This document shows, one piece after another, positions 9,539 through 18,501 of a stretch of DNA of 64,000 nt. Within the stretch, counting starts at the first letter, position 1. The number at the start of each line of letters is the position of its first letter. The notes below the pieces were generated by a model that searched no databases, was not told where the DNA came from, and saw only the letters and a program-made list of their open reading frames with translations. The DNA is from Chryseobacterium limigenitum (lineage in GTDB: Bacteria > Bacteroidota > Bacteroidia > Flavobacteriales > Weeksellaceae), in contig NZ_FPKW01000012.1 of assembly GCF_900114875.1 (NCBI RefSeq), forward strand, positions 1 through 64,000. The letters run 5' to 3'. Position numbers and translations under genes: made by a program.

Positions 9539-10331
9539 TTTTTACTTCTAGTTCCACATTCAGCGCGAATGCATTTTCGTCTTCATCGGTTGCTATGATG
9601 ACGGCATTGTATTGATCAGGTGGTATTTTGTCGAGATCAATATGATATGATTTGGATGTTGTTGGCAATAGCCCCATTGCCTGACTAGAAAAAGCACCCA
9701 TCTTTTGTCCGGTTTTACGATTGTATATTTCAATCGATGCTGTAGGTTTACAATAAATATCTCCTTTATTGGCTATTGCAATTTTTACAACTTGCCTGCC
9801 TTCTTCTTTTTCAATTTTTACACTTTCAAATTTTAGATCAGGTTTTACTTTTTCAGAATCATAATCTGTAATTACCTGAATGGCATACCGGATGATAGAA
9901 GTTATATTCACTCCTTGTTTACTGTCGCTGGGTTTTATATCCTCTACAGGCTCAACAATAAATACACTCCAATAGCTTCCTGCTTTGGAAAGTTGCTTCG
10001 GAACTGTGATTTCATAATATATCTCAGTTTTTTCTTTGCCTTTCAGAGTGATAAAATTGGTATTAAGTTTAATCCAATCTGTATTTGTTCTTTCATTGGT
10101 ATGCGGATTGGTATAGCTGATCGTTCCATCTGCCTGATACATAAAATCCTGTAAAAATATTTTTACATTTTGCGGTTTGTTATCTGTATTTTCTATGGCA
10201 ATTTTTCCTTTATAAACTTGTCCGTTTTCTACTTTATAGTTGTGGGTAAGGCCATTTAAAATGACAATGCTTGCCTGTAAAAATGTAAAAGGAATGAGTA
10301 GATAAACAAAAAAGAAGATGCGCTTTATCAT
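9531..10331 (-). CDS. Periplasmic PapD-like chaperone candidate
   Basis: 266 residues with a signal peptide (FFFVYLLIPFTFLQA). The first domain (about 20-140) is an Ig-like sandwich: IAIENTDNKPQNVKIFLQDF, then the DGT turn, TDWIKLNTNFITLKGKEKTE and VPKQLSKAGSYWSVFIVEP. This pattern (polymer-like N-x-x-x-x-Q-x-V-x-I strand, W-I then gly-lys-x-E edge, P-x-x-x-x-GSYW) is seen in COG3121-like periplasmic chaperones and DUF916-like proteins. A second sandwich covers about 150-262. It lies between the first subunit-like gene and the usher-like gene, the classical chaperone position. Ninety-eight bases with a hairpin separate it from the subunit gene. The function is inferred from fold pattern and order. 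Confidence 0.75.
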   Translation of the reverse strand: MIKRIFFFVYLLIPFTFLQASIVILNGLTHNYKVENGQVYKGKIAIENTDNKPQNVKIFLQDFMYQADGTISYTNPHTNERTNTDWIKLNTNFITLKGKEKTEIYYEITVPKQLSKAGSYWSVFIVEPVEDIKPSDSKQGVNITSIIRYAIQVITDYDSEKVKPDLKFESVKIEKEEGRQVVKIAIANKGDIYCKPTASIEIYNRKTGQKMGAFSSQAMGLLPTTSKSYHIDLDKIPPDQYNAVIIATDEDENAFALNVELEVKND

Positions 10332-10375
10332 TTTAAATGTAAAGTTTTATGGTTAAAAGAAGGCAAAAGAAAGCT

Positions 10376-10405
10376 AAGAAGAAACCGATTTATCAATTTC
10401 TTCTT
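10376..10405 (-). other. Intra-operon hairpin after the first subunit gene
   Basis: A perfect 9-base-pair stem (AAGAAGAAA at 10376-10384, TTTCTTCTT at 10397-10405) with a 12-base loop lies in the 98-base gap between the subunit-like and chaperone-like genes. On the minus strand it is followed by a modest pyrimidine tract rather than a pure T run. Such hairpins after the major subunit gene are known to raise its mRNA relative to chaperone and usher mRNA; here that is inference. Confidence 0.5.
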
Positions 10406-10429
10406 ACTTATAATGTGATGTTTTCAGGC

Positions 10430-11008
10430 TTAATTGTCTGAAATCGTGTATGTAACAGTAGCAACGGTTGTCGCGGCTGCCTGTAAATCTGCATAAGCTG
10501 CAATTCCGCCAGGTCCGCTACCTGCGGCTAGAGCATAAGTAAGATTATGACCATTGTTAGCTCCATTTCCGGTGTAAGCACTTCCTATTCCTGAAACGAT
10601 AGTCTGATCTACAGCACTTAAGGTTAGTTGCGCTGATGGAGTGCCCAACGTTCCGGCTCCTGCACCTGTAGCAGCAGCGGCTGTAACATGAATATCTATT
10701 CCCGGAATGACTGCATTTAATTTTACAGAGACATTACGGGTAGGATCAGCAACAGATTTGATCGAAGAATAGTTCAGCCAAAGTGTAGTATCGTTTGCAT
10801 TTGGAGTAATAGGTAATCCGGCTTCAGTAGGTGCTGTAAAACCCAATGTAATGTTTTTTGTGGCTGCCGGCTCAATATCTACCAGAGCAACTTCCGGAAT
10901 ACTAACAGTAATCGTATGATTGTCTGTGTTGGTGTCTTGTGCATTTAAATTAGCAGACATGGCAAATGCAACTAAAGACATTGCAATTGAAAATTTAATT
11001 TTTTTCAT
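10430..11008 (-). CDS. Exported small beta-rich protein, likely major subunit of the pilus-like operon
   Basis: 192 residues from the ATG at 11006-11008; an in-frame ATG 39 bases upstream would put extra residues before an otherwise perfect signal peptide (MKKIKFSIAMSLVAFAMSAN ending LNAQ). The mature start HTITVSIPEVALVDIEP has alternating hydrophobic residues like the N-terminal extensions of donor-strand pilins. The body is Ala/Thr/Gly-rich with TGNGANNGH, and the end is VATVTYTISDN. It is a paralogue of the protein at 6243-6779. First gene of the operon, followed by a gap with a hairpin, as is usual for an abundant subunit. Family not firmly recognised; possibly DUF4402-like. Confidence 0.8.
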   Translation of the reverse strand: MKKIKFSIAMSLVAFAMSANLNAQDTNTDNHTITVSIPEVALVDIEPAATKNITLGFTAPTEAGLPITPNANDTTLWLNYSSIKSVADPTRNVSVKLNAVIPGIDIHVTAAAATGAGAGTLGTPSAQLTLSAVDQTIVSGIGSAYTGNGANNGHNLTYALAAGSGPGGIAAYADLQAAATTVATVTYTISDN

Positions 11009-11183
11009 GGGATAAAAAGTTTGTAAAGTGAAGTTAAGAAAATTCAATAAAGTATGAAATATTTTTATGATATTTTTTATATGTTTATTTATTTACTATA
11101 AATATTCTGTTATTAATTTTTATTGTTGAATTTTTCGGTGATTTGTTAAATAATCTGTATTTAAAGTATGATTGTAATCAACC

Positions 11184-11220
11184 AACAAAAAAGTCTTACA
11201 CAAAATTTGTATAAGACTTT
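11184..11220 (-). terminator. Terminator of the phospholipase C gene
   Basis: AAAGTCTTACACAAA (11190-11204) and TTTGTATAAGACTTT (11206-11220) form a near-perfect inverted repeat, and on the minus strand a T run follows (complement of 11184-11190). It lies 24 bases past the phospholipase stop and ends the susC-susD-phospholipase unit. Confidence 0.8.
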
Positions 11221-11243
11221 ATTATATTAATTGTTGCTTTTAA

Positions 11244-13592
11244 TTATGCCCAATGCGGATCAGAAATAGAGGTTTTTCCTGTTTCAATTCTTCCTGCAAA
11301 ATGCCAGGTATTATTCCCGGAATTTATCTTCAGATCATACCAGCCTTTGGTTTTATTTAAGCTGATACTTATTTTCTCCTGTTCCATAGCAACTGAAGTT
11401 TTCGTTGTCTTTTCATAAAGATCTTCCAAATCAAAACTGATACTATTGCTTTCTTTTTTATTCTTTTTAATCACTAATTCAACCTCATTTTTAGTGGGAT
11501 TATTGATCAACGAAATTTCTAGTTTAGGATCGTTTTCTCCTTTAAATCGTCTGTAGAAACCATTTGGGCCAAAAACTTCATGATCATATTTTCCTTCATT
11601 TATAGAATGCAACAATTCTTTTTTTGAATATAAAGCATAAGAAAAATGGAAGTTATCATGATCAAACTGTGTTCTGTCATAGATCAACAAAGGAACTGCT
11701 GCTTCTTTTAAATTGGTCATTTTAATTTTTCCTCTTTCTAAATTTACATGATAATCATATGGAAGTGGATTGGATGGCTTTGTTCCTTTTTCCTGAATAT
11801 CCAGTAAATTATCATTCAACTCGTTTTCAGAATACCATTTTAAATTCGGGACAGGTTTGTTTTTTGCTGCATTGATGGTCTTTGTGTAATCTTTTTGATT
11901 TAAATAATCCATCTGCGGAGCTTTCACATTAGACGAATTAAAAGCGGAAGTCAGATCTCCGCAAATCGCTCTTCTCCAATCGCTGATATTATCTATAGTA
12001 ACATCTTTTTTATATTTTTTCTGAATGAATTTCTCCAAAAACTGTAACACAGAAGTATGATCCGAAACTTCAGAATTTACAAAGCCACCTTTCGTCCAGG
12101 GAGATGCAATGATCATCGGAACTCTGTATCCTAAACCAACCGTCCCTTCAATTCTCTCATGATCTTTCAGCTTTTGGGTCAACATATATTCCTGATTTTT
12201 GCTGACATATTCTGCGCCTTCTTTTCCATTCATATCAACAGGTTGACTTGGATTCATTGGCGGTGCAAAAGGTAAAACATGATCAAAATAACCGTCATTT
12301 TCATCATAATTAATAATGAAAATTGTTTTTTTCCAGGTTTCAGGATCTTTGGTTAAAATATTTAAAACCTCAGAAATATACCACGCTCCGTACCAAGGCG
12401 AACCGGGATGATCAGAAAAATGCTCGGGAGCAACCAACCATGAAACTAACGGCAATTTTTTCTCCTCAACATCTTTTCGGAACTGGAATAATACGTCACT
12501 TTTCGGAACTACCAATTTTTCTCCATTTTCATCCGTGCCTATTTCCAAATCCCAATATTCGGGATCATTTGAGTTGATAGTGAATGCTTTTTCGTGAAGA
12601 TTTTTTTCTGTTTGAGAAAGGTTGGCAAAATTTTCAGGTTTATATTTTTCAAGATCTTCATTAAGTTCGGTAATCATTCCTTCAAATCTTTCTTTTTGAC
12701 TTGGATTTTTCTCAATTTCCTTTTTTAAATAAGAAATAATATTCGGAATGTTTTTATAATATCCTTTTGAAAATTTCACATTGAATTTGGAAAACCATTC
12801 AATCGGATTATCCGTAAAATTGCTCAACCAAGCTTCCTGTTCACCCGACATTCCTTTTGGAAGACTTATTTCGTTCTGATAGATTTTCCATGAAATATTA
12901 TTTTCCTCTAAAATTTCAGGAAAGCTTTTCCAGCGAGCTTGTTTAGCTTTTTCGTAATCAATATTTTCATTAAAAACATTAGCTTTTGCTTTACCATTTT
13001 GTTGTTCTCTTATTGTTCCAGACCAATGGAAAAGTCGGTTTGGCGTTGTTCCTGTCAATGATGAACAGAAATATTGATCGAAAATCGTAAATGCATCCGC
13101 CAGTTGATAATAAAACGGGAGATCTTCACGGTTATAATATCCAAGTGTCAACGGAATTTCTTTGTAATCTTTATTACCAGATGATTTTGCCTGAAGCCAT
13201 TGATCGTATTTTCCTTTATTTAATGCTTTTTGCTGATTGTCCCAAGAGTGCGGAAGGGAGCTCATCCAGGTAGATTTTGTATTTCTTAGATCTAAACGTG
13301 CTGGCGAAGCATATTTTCCTGCATCATTTTTTTGAAAGAATGCTGAATGCCCATCAGGTTTGATGAAAGTTCTTTTGTCTAAAAAACCTCTCACGCCTTT
13401 TAAAGCTCCGAAAGCATGATCAAAAGATCTGTTTTCCTGCATTAAAATAACAACATGTTCTGCGTCATAAAAAGTAGACAGAGCAGCGGGTTCAATTGTT
13501 AATGCTTTTAAAATGGCAGGATGCAAAACACTTGAAGTTCCCAATCCTGCTAATAAAAGGCTCGATTTTTCTAAAAATTCTCTTCTGTTCAT
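11244..13592 (-). CDS. Phosphocholine-specific phospholipase C
   Basis: 782 residues from the ATG at 13590-13592, which begins with a twin-arginine signal (MNRREFLEKSSLLLAGLGTS). Hallmarks of the bacterial PLC/acid-phosphatase superfamily are visible: MQENRSFDHAFG (about residues 51-62), SLTGTTPNRLFHWSG, WLVAPEHFSDHP and NYDENDGYFDHV, which supply the metal and phosphate ligands. C-terminal beta domains (from about 600) match the repeat domains usual in this family. By family it hydrolyses phosphatidylcholine or sphingomyelin to a phosphorylated head group, after Tat export. It follows the SusD gene by 82 bases on the same strand, so it probably belongs to that transport operon. The substrate specificity is inferred. 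Confidence 0.92.
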   Translation of the reverse strand: MNRREFLEKSSLLLAGLGTSSVLHPAILKALTIEPAALSTFYDAEHVVILMQENRSFDHAFGALKGVRGFLDKRTFIKPDGHSAFFQKNDAGKYASPARLDLRNTKSTWMSSLPHSWDNQQKALNKGKYDQWLQAKSSGNKDYKEIPLTLGYYNREDLPFYYQLADAFTIFDQYFCSSLTGTTPNRLFHWSGTIREQQNGKAKANVFNENIDYEKAKQARWKSFPEILEENNISWKIYQNEISLPKGMSGEQEAWLSNFTDNPIEWFSKFNVKFSKGYYKNIPNIISYLKKEIEKNPSQKERFEGMITELNEDLEKYKPENFANLSQTEKNLHEKAFTINSNDPEYWDLEIGTDENGEKLVVPKSDVLFQFRKDVEEKKLPLVSWLVAPEHFSDHPGSPWYGAWYISEVLNILTKDPETWKKTIFIINYDENDGYFDHVLPFAPPMNPSQPVDMNGKEGAEYVSKNQEYMLTQKLKDHERIEGTVGLGYRVPMIIASPWTKGGFVNSEVSDHTSVLQFLEKFIQKKYKKDVTIDNISDWRRAICGDLTSAFNSSNVKAPQMDYLNQKDYTKTINAAKNKPVPNLKWYSENELNDNLLDIQEKGTKPSNPLPYDYHVNLERGKIKMTNLKEAAVPLLIYDRTQFDHDNFHFSYALYSKKELLHSINEGKYDHEVFGPNGFYRRFKGENDPKLEISLINNPTKNEVELVIKKNKKESNSISFDLEDLYEKTTKTSVAMEQEKISISLNKTKGWYDLKINSGNNTWHFAGRIETGKTSISDPHWA

Positions 13593-13611
13593 AATTTGAA
13601 TAAATAAGAAA

Positions 13612-13645
13612 GAAACCACAAGATAATAGATTTTCCTGTGATTTC
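13612..13645 (-). other. Weak hairpin between susD and the phospholipase C gene
   Basis: GAAACCAC (13612-13619) can pair with GTGATTTC (13638-13645) over 8 base pairs including one G-U. On the minus strand only a short interrupted T run follows, so it may be a leaky attenuator between susD and the phospholipase gene rather than a full stop. Confidence 0.35.
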
Positions 13646-13674
13646 TTTTTTGATATTAAAAAATAGTTAGATTT

Positions 13675-15150
13675 TTACTGTAACCACCAAGGTTTAGAGT
13701 TGATGTTGTCATTTCCTCCATATTGTGATGTTAATGCTGCCTTCAGATTGGTACTGTTATAATTGTATTCAGATTGTGGATATCTGAATCTGAAAGGTGC
13801 TGAAACTCCAGTTTGTAAAGGATAATTTGGAAAGCCTGTTCTCAGATAATCGTAATAAGACGTCCATTGTGATTGATGAAACATTGTCATATATTTCTGG
13901 GTCATAATCTTTTCCAACTGAGTCTGTAGCGGAGCAGTATCGTTGTAAACAACTAAAGAAGTCGTTACATATTGATTCACATCAAAACCTGCAAAATACT
14001 GATTCGGATTTTTTACATAGGTCTGATAAAATGTAAAGCTCGCTTTAATTGCATTGTCATAATGCGTTTTAGCTGATCCCGAAATCCATCCTCTGGCTGT
14101 AGCTTCTGCTAAAATAAATTCTAATTCTGAATAACTTAATACCGCTGAAGGCTCATTCGTAGCATCTTTATAGAATCTGTCATTTACTTTAGAAATGTTT
14201 TTGGCTGTAACCAAAGCCGCATTATCAGAATAAGGTGAGGTTGGGTTCCCCCCGTTGTATGCTGTAAAATCGGTGATTGCTTTTCCTGCTTCTTTTGCTC
14301 CTGTAGTCTGTGCTGCAAAAGTAAACAAACGCGGATCTTGTCTGGTTTTGAACATGTTGATAAAATAATCTGCCATATACAAACTCGAACCATAGCCACT
14401 GTTATTGAACATTGTGTATCTGCTGTCTGCAGCATCTGCAAATTTCAATTCTCCATTGTCAGAAATTGAAGTCATCACAGGTTGGCTTCCTGCGATGGAA
14501 GCAAATTCCGTTGCAATATTATAAGTTCCTAATGTCGTTTTTTTAGACATCGTAATTAAGATTTTCAAACGGAAAGAATTGATCAGCTTTTTCCATTTGG
14601 TAGCGTCGCCGTTGTAGATGATGTCACCTTCAATTTTATCATTGGAATTAATGAGATCGTTGGCTTCTTTTAATTCAGATAAAATTCCTGCCATCACCGT
14701 TTCCTGAGTATCATATTTTGGCTGCGTAATGCCGGATTCTCCTTTCAAAGCCTCAGAATAAGGGATGCTGCCGAATTTTAAACTTAAATTAAAGAAATAA
14801 TACGCTCTGTAAAATTTACCGATCGCCTGATAATTTTTATTGTTGATCTTTTCGGCTTCCTGCATCATTTTTGCGGTATTCAAAAGTCCTGAAGAGTAAA
14901 CATCGAACGAAGCATCGTTCCATTTCATGTATTGATAGGTGTTTTCTCCGTCCGTCCCGATCATCATTCTTGAAGCGTACATATTGTCGCCGTTCACCTG
15001 AAAAGCAGATTTCGAAACGTATGTTAAAAGAAATTTAGGGTCAATACTTGCCTGATCATTCGGGTTTTCGTTGATCGTGTCAAGATTGGTTTCGCAAGAT
15101 GTCATTGCAAATAATCCTACGATAAATAATGATTTTATAATATTTTTCAT
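13675..15150 (-). CDS. SusD/RagB-family nutrient-binding lipoprotein (SusD-like_2 type)
   Basis: 491 residues with a lipoprotein signal (GLFAMTSC, Cys19) and the SusD-like_2 start ETNLDTINENPNDQ. The helical repeats FYRAYYFFNLSLKFGSIPYS and YSELEFILAEATARGWI are the usual family landmarks, and the protein ends SKPWWLQ. It lies 22 bases behind its susC gene and 82 bases before the phospholipase C gene. It should sit on the cell surface as the lid of the receptor. Its size is normal for the subfamily. Confidence 0.93.
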   Translation of the reverse strand: MKNIIKSLFIVGLFAMTSCETNLDTINENPNDQASIDPKFLLTYVSKSAFQVNGDNMYASRMMIGTDGENTYQYMKWNDASFDVYSSGLLNTAKMMQEAEKINNKNYQAIGKFYRAYYFFNLSLKFGSIPYSEALKGESGITQPKYDTQETVMAGILSELKEANDLINSNDKIEGDIIYNGDATKWKKLINSFRLKILITMSKKTTLGTYNIATEFASIAGSQPVMTSISDNGELKFADAADSRYTMFNNSGYGSSLYMADYFINMFKTRQDPRLFTFAAQTTGAKEAGKAITDFTAYNGGNPTSPYSDNAALVTAKNISKVNDRFYKDATNEPSAVLSYSELEFILAEATARGWISGSAKTHYDNAIKASFTFYQTYVKNPNQYFAGFDVNQYVTTSLVVYNDTAPLQTQLEKIMTQKYMTMFHQSQWTSYYDYLRTGFPNYPLQTGVSAPFRFRYPQSEYNYNSTNLKAALTSQYGGNDNINSKPWWLQ

Positions 15151-15172
15151 GTTGATTGAAATGCTTTTTTAA

Positions 15173-18100
15173 TTAAAATTTAAGATTAAATCCTACTCCG
15201 AACCATCTGCTTGACGGATCCTGAATATCATTACCTGTTTTGATCTGGAAATCGGGATCGGAGTATAAATTTTTAGATTTTTTCCACATCGCAAGGTTGT
15301 AGGCAGAAATATTGGCTGTGAAACCTTTTACCATGCCTTTTGGATTAAGAAGATATGAGAAGTCATATTCCAGAACAACCGATCTCAATTTCACAAAGGT
15401 TCTGTCGAAAACATTGGCAAATAATTCACTTTCATCTTCTGTTACTCTGGCCTGATATGGATAATTCTGTGCCCAATCCTGGAAGCTGATGGCTTTGGTG
15501 TGCGGAGTATAAGTTCCCGTTGCAGCATTATAATTTACCCCATCCGGCACAAAATAATAAGTTCCCGGATTCGCATATTCCTGATCTCTGTAAGCTGTAG
15601 AGTTCGGATGTTTTCCGCCCCACCACATTTTTTCTACTACCTGAGATCTCATAACACCGCCGATGCTTCCATCGATCCCGATGTTTAAAGTAAATTTTTT
15701 GTATTTGAATGTATTGTTGAAACCAAACGTCCAATCCGGATTGAAATGTCCTAAGTTGGTCGGGGTTGTAGCTCTTGTCGGCATACCCGTTTCTGCATTT
15801 AAAATAACTTTCCCGTCCGGAGATTTTTGCCAGGTTATATCATAATAACTGTCCATTCTTTCTCCAAGTTTGATGTTGTTGTAATTTGGCATGTCTCCAT
15901 AAATGGAAGTTAGTTTTTGCTCGTATTTACTCCAGTTGATCAAAGATTTCCAAGTGAAATTGGCAGTTTTAATCGGAACTAATCCTAATGAAATTTCAAC
16001 ACCTTTTGTAGTATATTCATTTCCGTTGACGTATTGCGAAGTGAAACCTGACGACTGCGCGCTCGGAAACTGAAGGATATTGTTATAATCTAACGTTCTG
16101 AAATAGGTTGCGTCTAGCGTAATTCTATTATTAAATAAACCTGCGCTTAAGCCTAATTCATAAGATTTTGTCTGTTCAGGTTTTAAAGAGTTTTCGTAGT
16201 TCAGGGTTGTCGGATAATAATAAGTCGGATTTCCGTTATAGGTCACTCCACTGTTGTTCAAATAATAATTTCGAATCGAATAAGGCTGAAAATCATACGC
16301 TACTTTTGCCCATGAAGCGGATAATTTTAATAAATTGATAGATTCCGGCATTTTAACCAGATTCGAGATCACTGCGCTTAATGAAGCAGACGGATAGAAG
16401 TATGATCTGTTAGCTTTCGGTAGAGTGGAAGACCAGTCATTACGCCCTGAAACGTTGATGAAAAAAGCATTATACAAACCGACATCTATCGTAGAATAGA
16501 CACTGTAAATTAATTTTTCCTTTAAATAATCGTAATATTTTACAGAACCTATAGAGTTGTCTAACGTATATTGTTCAGGAACTTTCAAACCGTCTGTTGA
16601 AGCATTGTCAACATCATTTTTATAATAAAAAGTAGAACCTCCGGCATTGATCGTGAAATCAAAATTCTCTGAAATTTTCTTTTTATAAGTTGCTAAAACA
16701 TCAGAGTTGAGATTCCAGGTTTTCGTATCGTTCAAAATATAACCACCACTTCTCGGTGCGCTGTAATTGAAATAAGAATAAGGACTTAAAATTTCCTGCT
16801 TATTATGGTTCTCAACAAGAGATATTTTCCCTTTTACGGAGAAATCTTGTGTGGCTTTATACTCTAAACCGGTCTGCGCATTGATAATGTCAGTTCTGTT
16901 TTTATTTTTATAATATTCAGCTCCGAACCAAGGATTGTTGTACCAAGCGTAGTTCCAATTTGCCTGGGCTGTTCCCTCTTTTCCGGGGATCCACATGTGG
17001 TTTTTAAGATCTCTCCCGTCTACATCGCCACCCATCCAGATCAGGATTGTGTACATGTGACCACTCGGATTATAGTCGTAATTTGGAATATTTGGAGTGA
17101 ATGTTTGATTAAAATTAAACTTCGTATCAAAGATCAATTTATCTCCCAAATGATTTTCTGAAGAGAAATTAATACCATAACGTTGTAGATAAGCTTCCGG
17201 AACTCGGTCGTCATAATTCATGAAATTCCCGGAAAGTCTGTACGTATCTTTATTATTTTTATAGCTTACCGAAAAACTGTTATTATTGATAACCGCAGGT
17301 TTTAAAAAAGTAGAGAGATTGTCGTGATATTCCCAATCGATAGGAACTCTTTCATATCTTGATTTATCGTTGTACTGAGTTCCCGTCACGGCTCCATACC
17401 ACGGAATAGTCTGTCCGGTTATTTTATCTCTGATCGGGCTGTTCCATTGGGTAATTTTAGTTCCGGGAACGAATTTTGGACCCCAGATCATATCTCCGTC
17501 ATTCACCCCGCCGTCAGCGCCGTCCCAGAATTCATATTGTCCGTGAGAACCATTTCCGTATTCTGTCTGAGTTTTTGGAAGATTCGTAAATCCGCCTGTA
17601 ACCATTGTATTTTGAGAAAACTCAACAGTGAAGCCTTTCTTTTTAGCACTTTTTGTTGTGATTAAAACCGCCCCGTATCTTCCTCGCGAACCGTATAATG
17701 CAGAAGCAGGAGCGCCTTTCAGAACATTGATATTTTCAATATTATTGGGATCTAAATTCTGAAAAACTCCTTTTTCAACAATTACTCCATCAATAACAAA
17801 AACTAAATTGGAATTTCCTCTTAACGTAAATTCCGGAGCCTGCTGCATTCCTGTTGGGTTCGAAACATTCAATCCGGCAACCTGCCCTGAAAACAGATTT
17901 CCAATGCTTGGTGTTGTAATAGATTCAAATTGTTTTGTCCCGACTTCCTGAGTGGAATAACCAATTTTTTCTTTCTTTTTCGCAATACCCAGAGCGGTAA
18001 TTACAACGCCTTCAATTTGTTTTTCACTTACCTTTTTTAAGACAACAGAATAATTTCTTTTAGAAGAAACCTCAATGGAGTAACTTGAAAATTCCGGAGA

Positions 18101-18313
18101 ATAAAATTCAAGAATATCTTTTGGGTTGGCTGTGATGGTAAAATTACCGTTTTGGTCTGTTATTACAGATTTTCCAGAATTCTTGTCGGTGATATTTACA
18201 CCTGAAATTGTAGAACCATTCTCGGATTTTACATTTCCGGAAATGTTGATCTCTTGGGCAGTTAAATAAAGGGGGAGTAAAAAAATCGCAAAAGTAGCTA
18301 AAGTCTTCTTCAT
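15173..18313 (-). CDS. SusC/RagA-family TonB-linked outer-membrane receptor
   Basis: 1046 residues from the ATG at 18311-18313; a longer form with five extra residues is less likely because the signal peptide starts at MKKTLATFAIFLLPLYLTAQ. Domains: carboxypeptidase-like regulatory domain (about 22-100; ISGNVKSENGSTISGVNI), TonB-box-like IEGVVITALGIAKKKE, plug (about 115-235; FSGQVAGLNV, EFTLRGNSNLVFVIDGVIVE, NVLKGAPASALYGSRGRYG), and a barrel ending in GVGFNLKF. First gene of susC-susD-phospholipase C. A -7 box lies 12 bases before the start codon, with a palindrome further upstream. Confidence 0.94.
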   Translation of the reverse strand: MKKTLATFAIFLLPLYLTAQEINISGNVKSENGSTISGVNITDKNSGKSVITDQNGNFTITANPKDILEFYSPEFSSYSIEVSSKRNYSVVLKKVSEKQIEGVVITALGIAKKKEKIGYSTQEVGTKQFESITTPSIGNLFSGQVAGLNVSNPTGMQQAPEFTLRGNSNLVFVIDGVIVEKGVFQNLDPNNIENINVLKGAPASALYGSRGRYGAVLITTKSAKKKGFTVEFSQNTMVTGGFTNLPKTQTEYGNGSHGQYEFWDGADGGVNDGDMIWGPKFVPGTKITQWNSPIRDKITGQTIPWYGAVTGTQYNDKSRYERVPIDWEYHDNLSTFLKPAVINNNSFSVSYKNNKDTYRLSGNFMNYDDRVPEAYLQRYGINFSSENHLGDKLIFDTKFNFNQTFTPNIPNYDYNPSGHMYTILIWMGGDVDGRDLKNHMWIPGKEGTAQANWNYAWYNNPWFGAEYYKNKNRTDIINAQTGLEYKATQDFSVKGKISLVENHNKQEILSPYSYFNYSAPRSGGYILNDTKTWNLNSDVLATYKKKISENFDFTINAGGSTFYYKNDVDNASTDGLKVPEQYTLDNSIGSVKYYDYLKEKLIYSVYSTIDVGLYNAFFINVSGRNDWSSTLPKANRSYFYPSASLSAVISNLVKMPESINLLKLSASWAKVAYDFQPYSIRNYYLNNSGVTYNGNPTYYYPTTLNYENSLKPEQTKSYELGLSAGLFNNRITLDATYFRTLDYNNILQFPSAQSSGFTSQYVNGNEYTTKGVEISLGLVPIKTANFTWKSLINWSKYEQKLTSIYGDMPNYNNIKLGERMDSYYDITWQKSPDGKVILNAETGMPTRATTPTNLGHFNPDWTFGFNNTFKYKKFTLNIGIDGSIGGVMRSQVVEKMWWGGKHPNSTAYRDQEYANPGTYYFVPDGVNYNAATGTYTPHTKAISFQDWAQNYPYQARVTEDESELFANVFDRTFVKLRSVVLEYDFSYLLNPKGMVKGFTANISAYNLAMWKKSKNLYSDPDFQIKTGNDIQDPSSRWFGVGFNLKF

Positions 18314-18325
18314 TTTTTTTGAGAG

Positions 18326-18333
18326 CAAATTTA
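18326..18333 (-). promoter_or_regulatory. Predicted -7 box of the susC-susD-plc operon
   Basis: CAAATTTA on the + strand is TAAATTTG on the minus strand, an exact match to the Bacteroidota -7 consensus TAnnTTTG. It ends 12 bases before the susC ATG, implying a very short leader. Confidence 0.6.
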
Positions 18334-18352
18334 GCGGTACACTGTTACTTAA

Positions 18353-18373
18353 ATCTTAATACTGCATTAAGAT
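18353..18373. promoter_or_regulatory. Perfect palindrome upstream of the susC promoter, possible operator
   Basis: ATCTTAAT (18353-18360), spacer ACTGC, ATTAAGAT (18366-18373): a perfect 8-base inverted repeat starting 19 bases upstream of the -7 box, thus overlapping where the -33 element would lie. This is the right place for a regulator site. No regulator gene lies next to it. Confidence 0.4.
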
Positions 18374-18501
18374 AAAAATACGATTTCAATAAGAGACAAT
18401 GGAAAAATTAACGAAAGGATAAAGCGGAAAAAGCTGTTTATATCAGAGTTTTTACTTTATTTTAAATAGTATTATTAATAGGTAAAAGGATGTTTTTAAT
18501 C

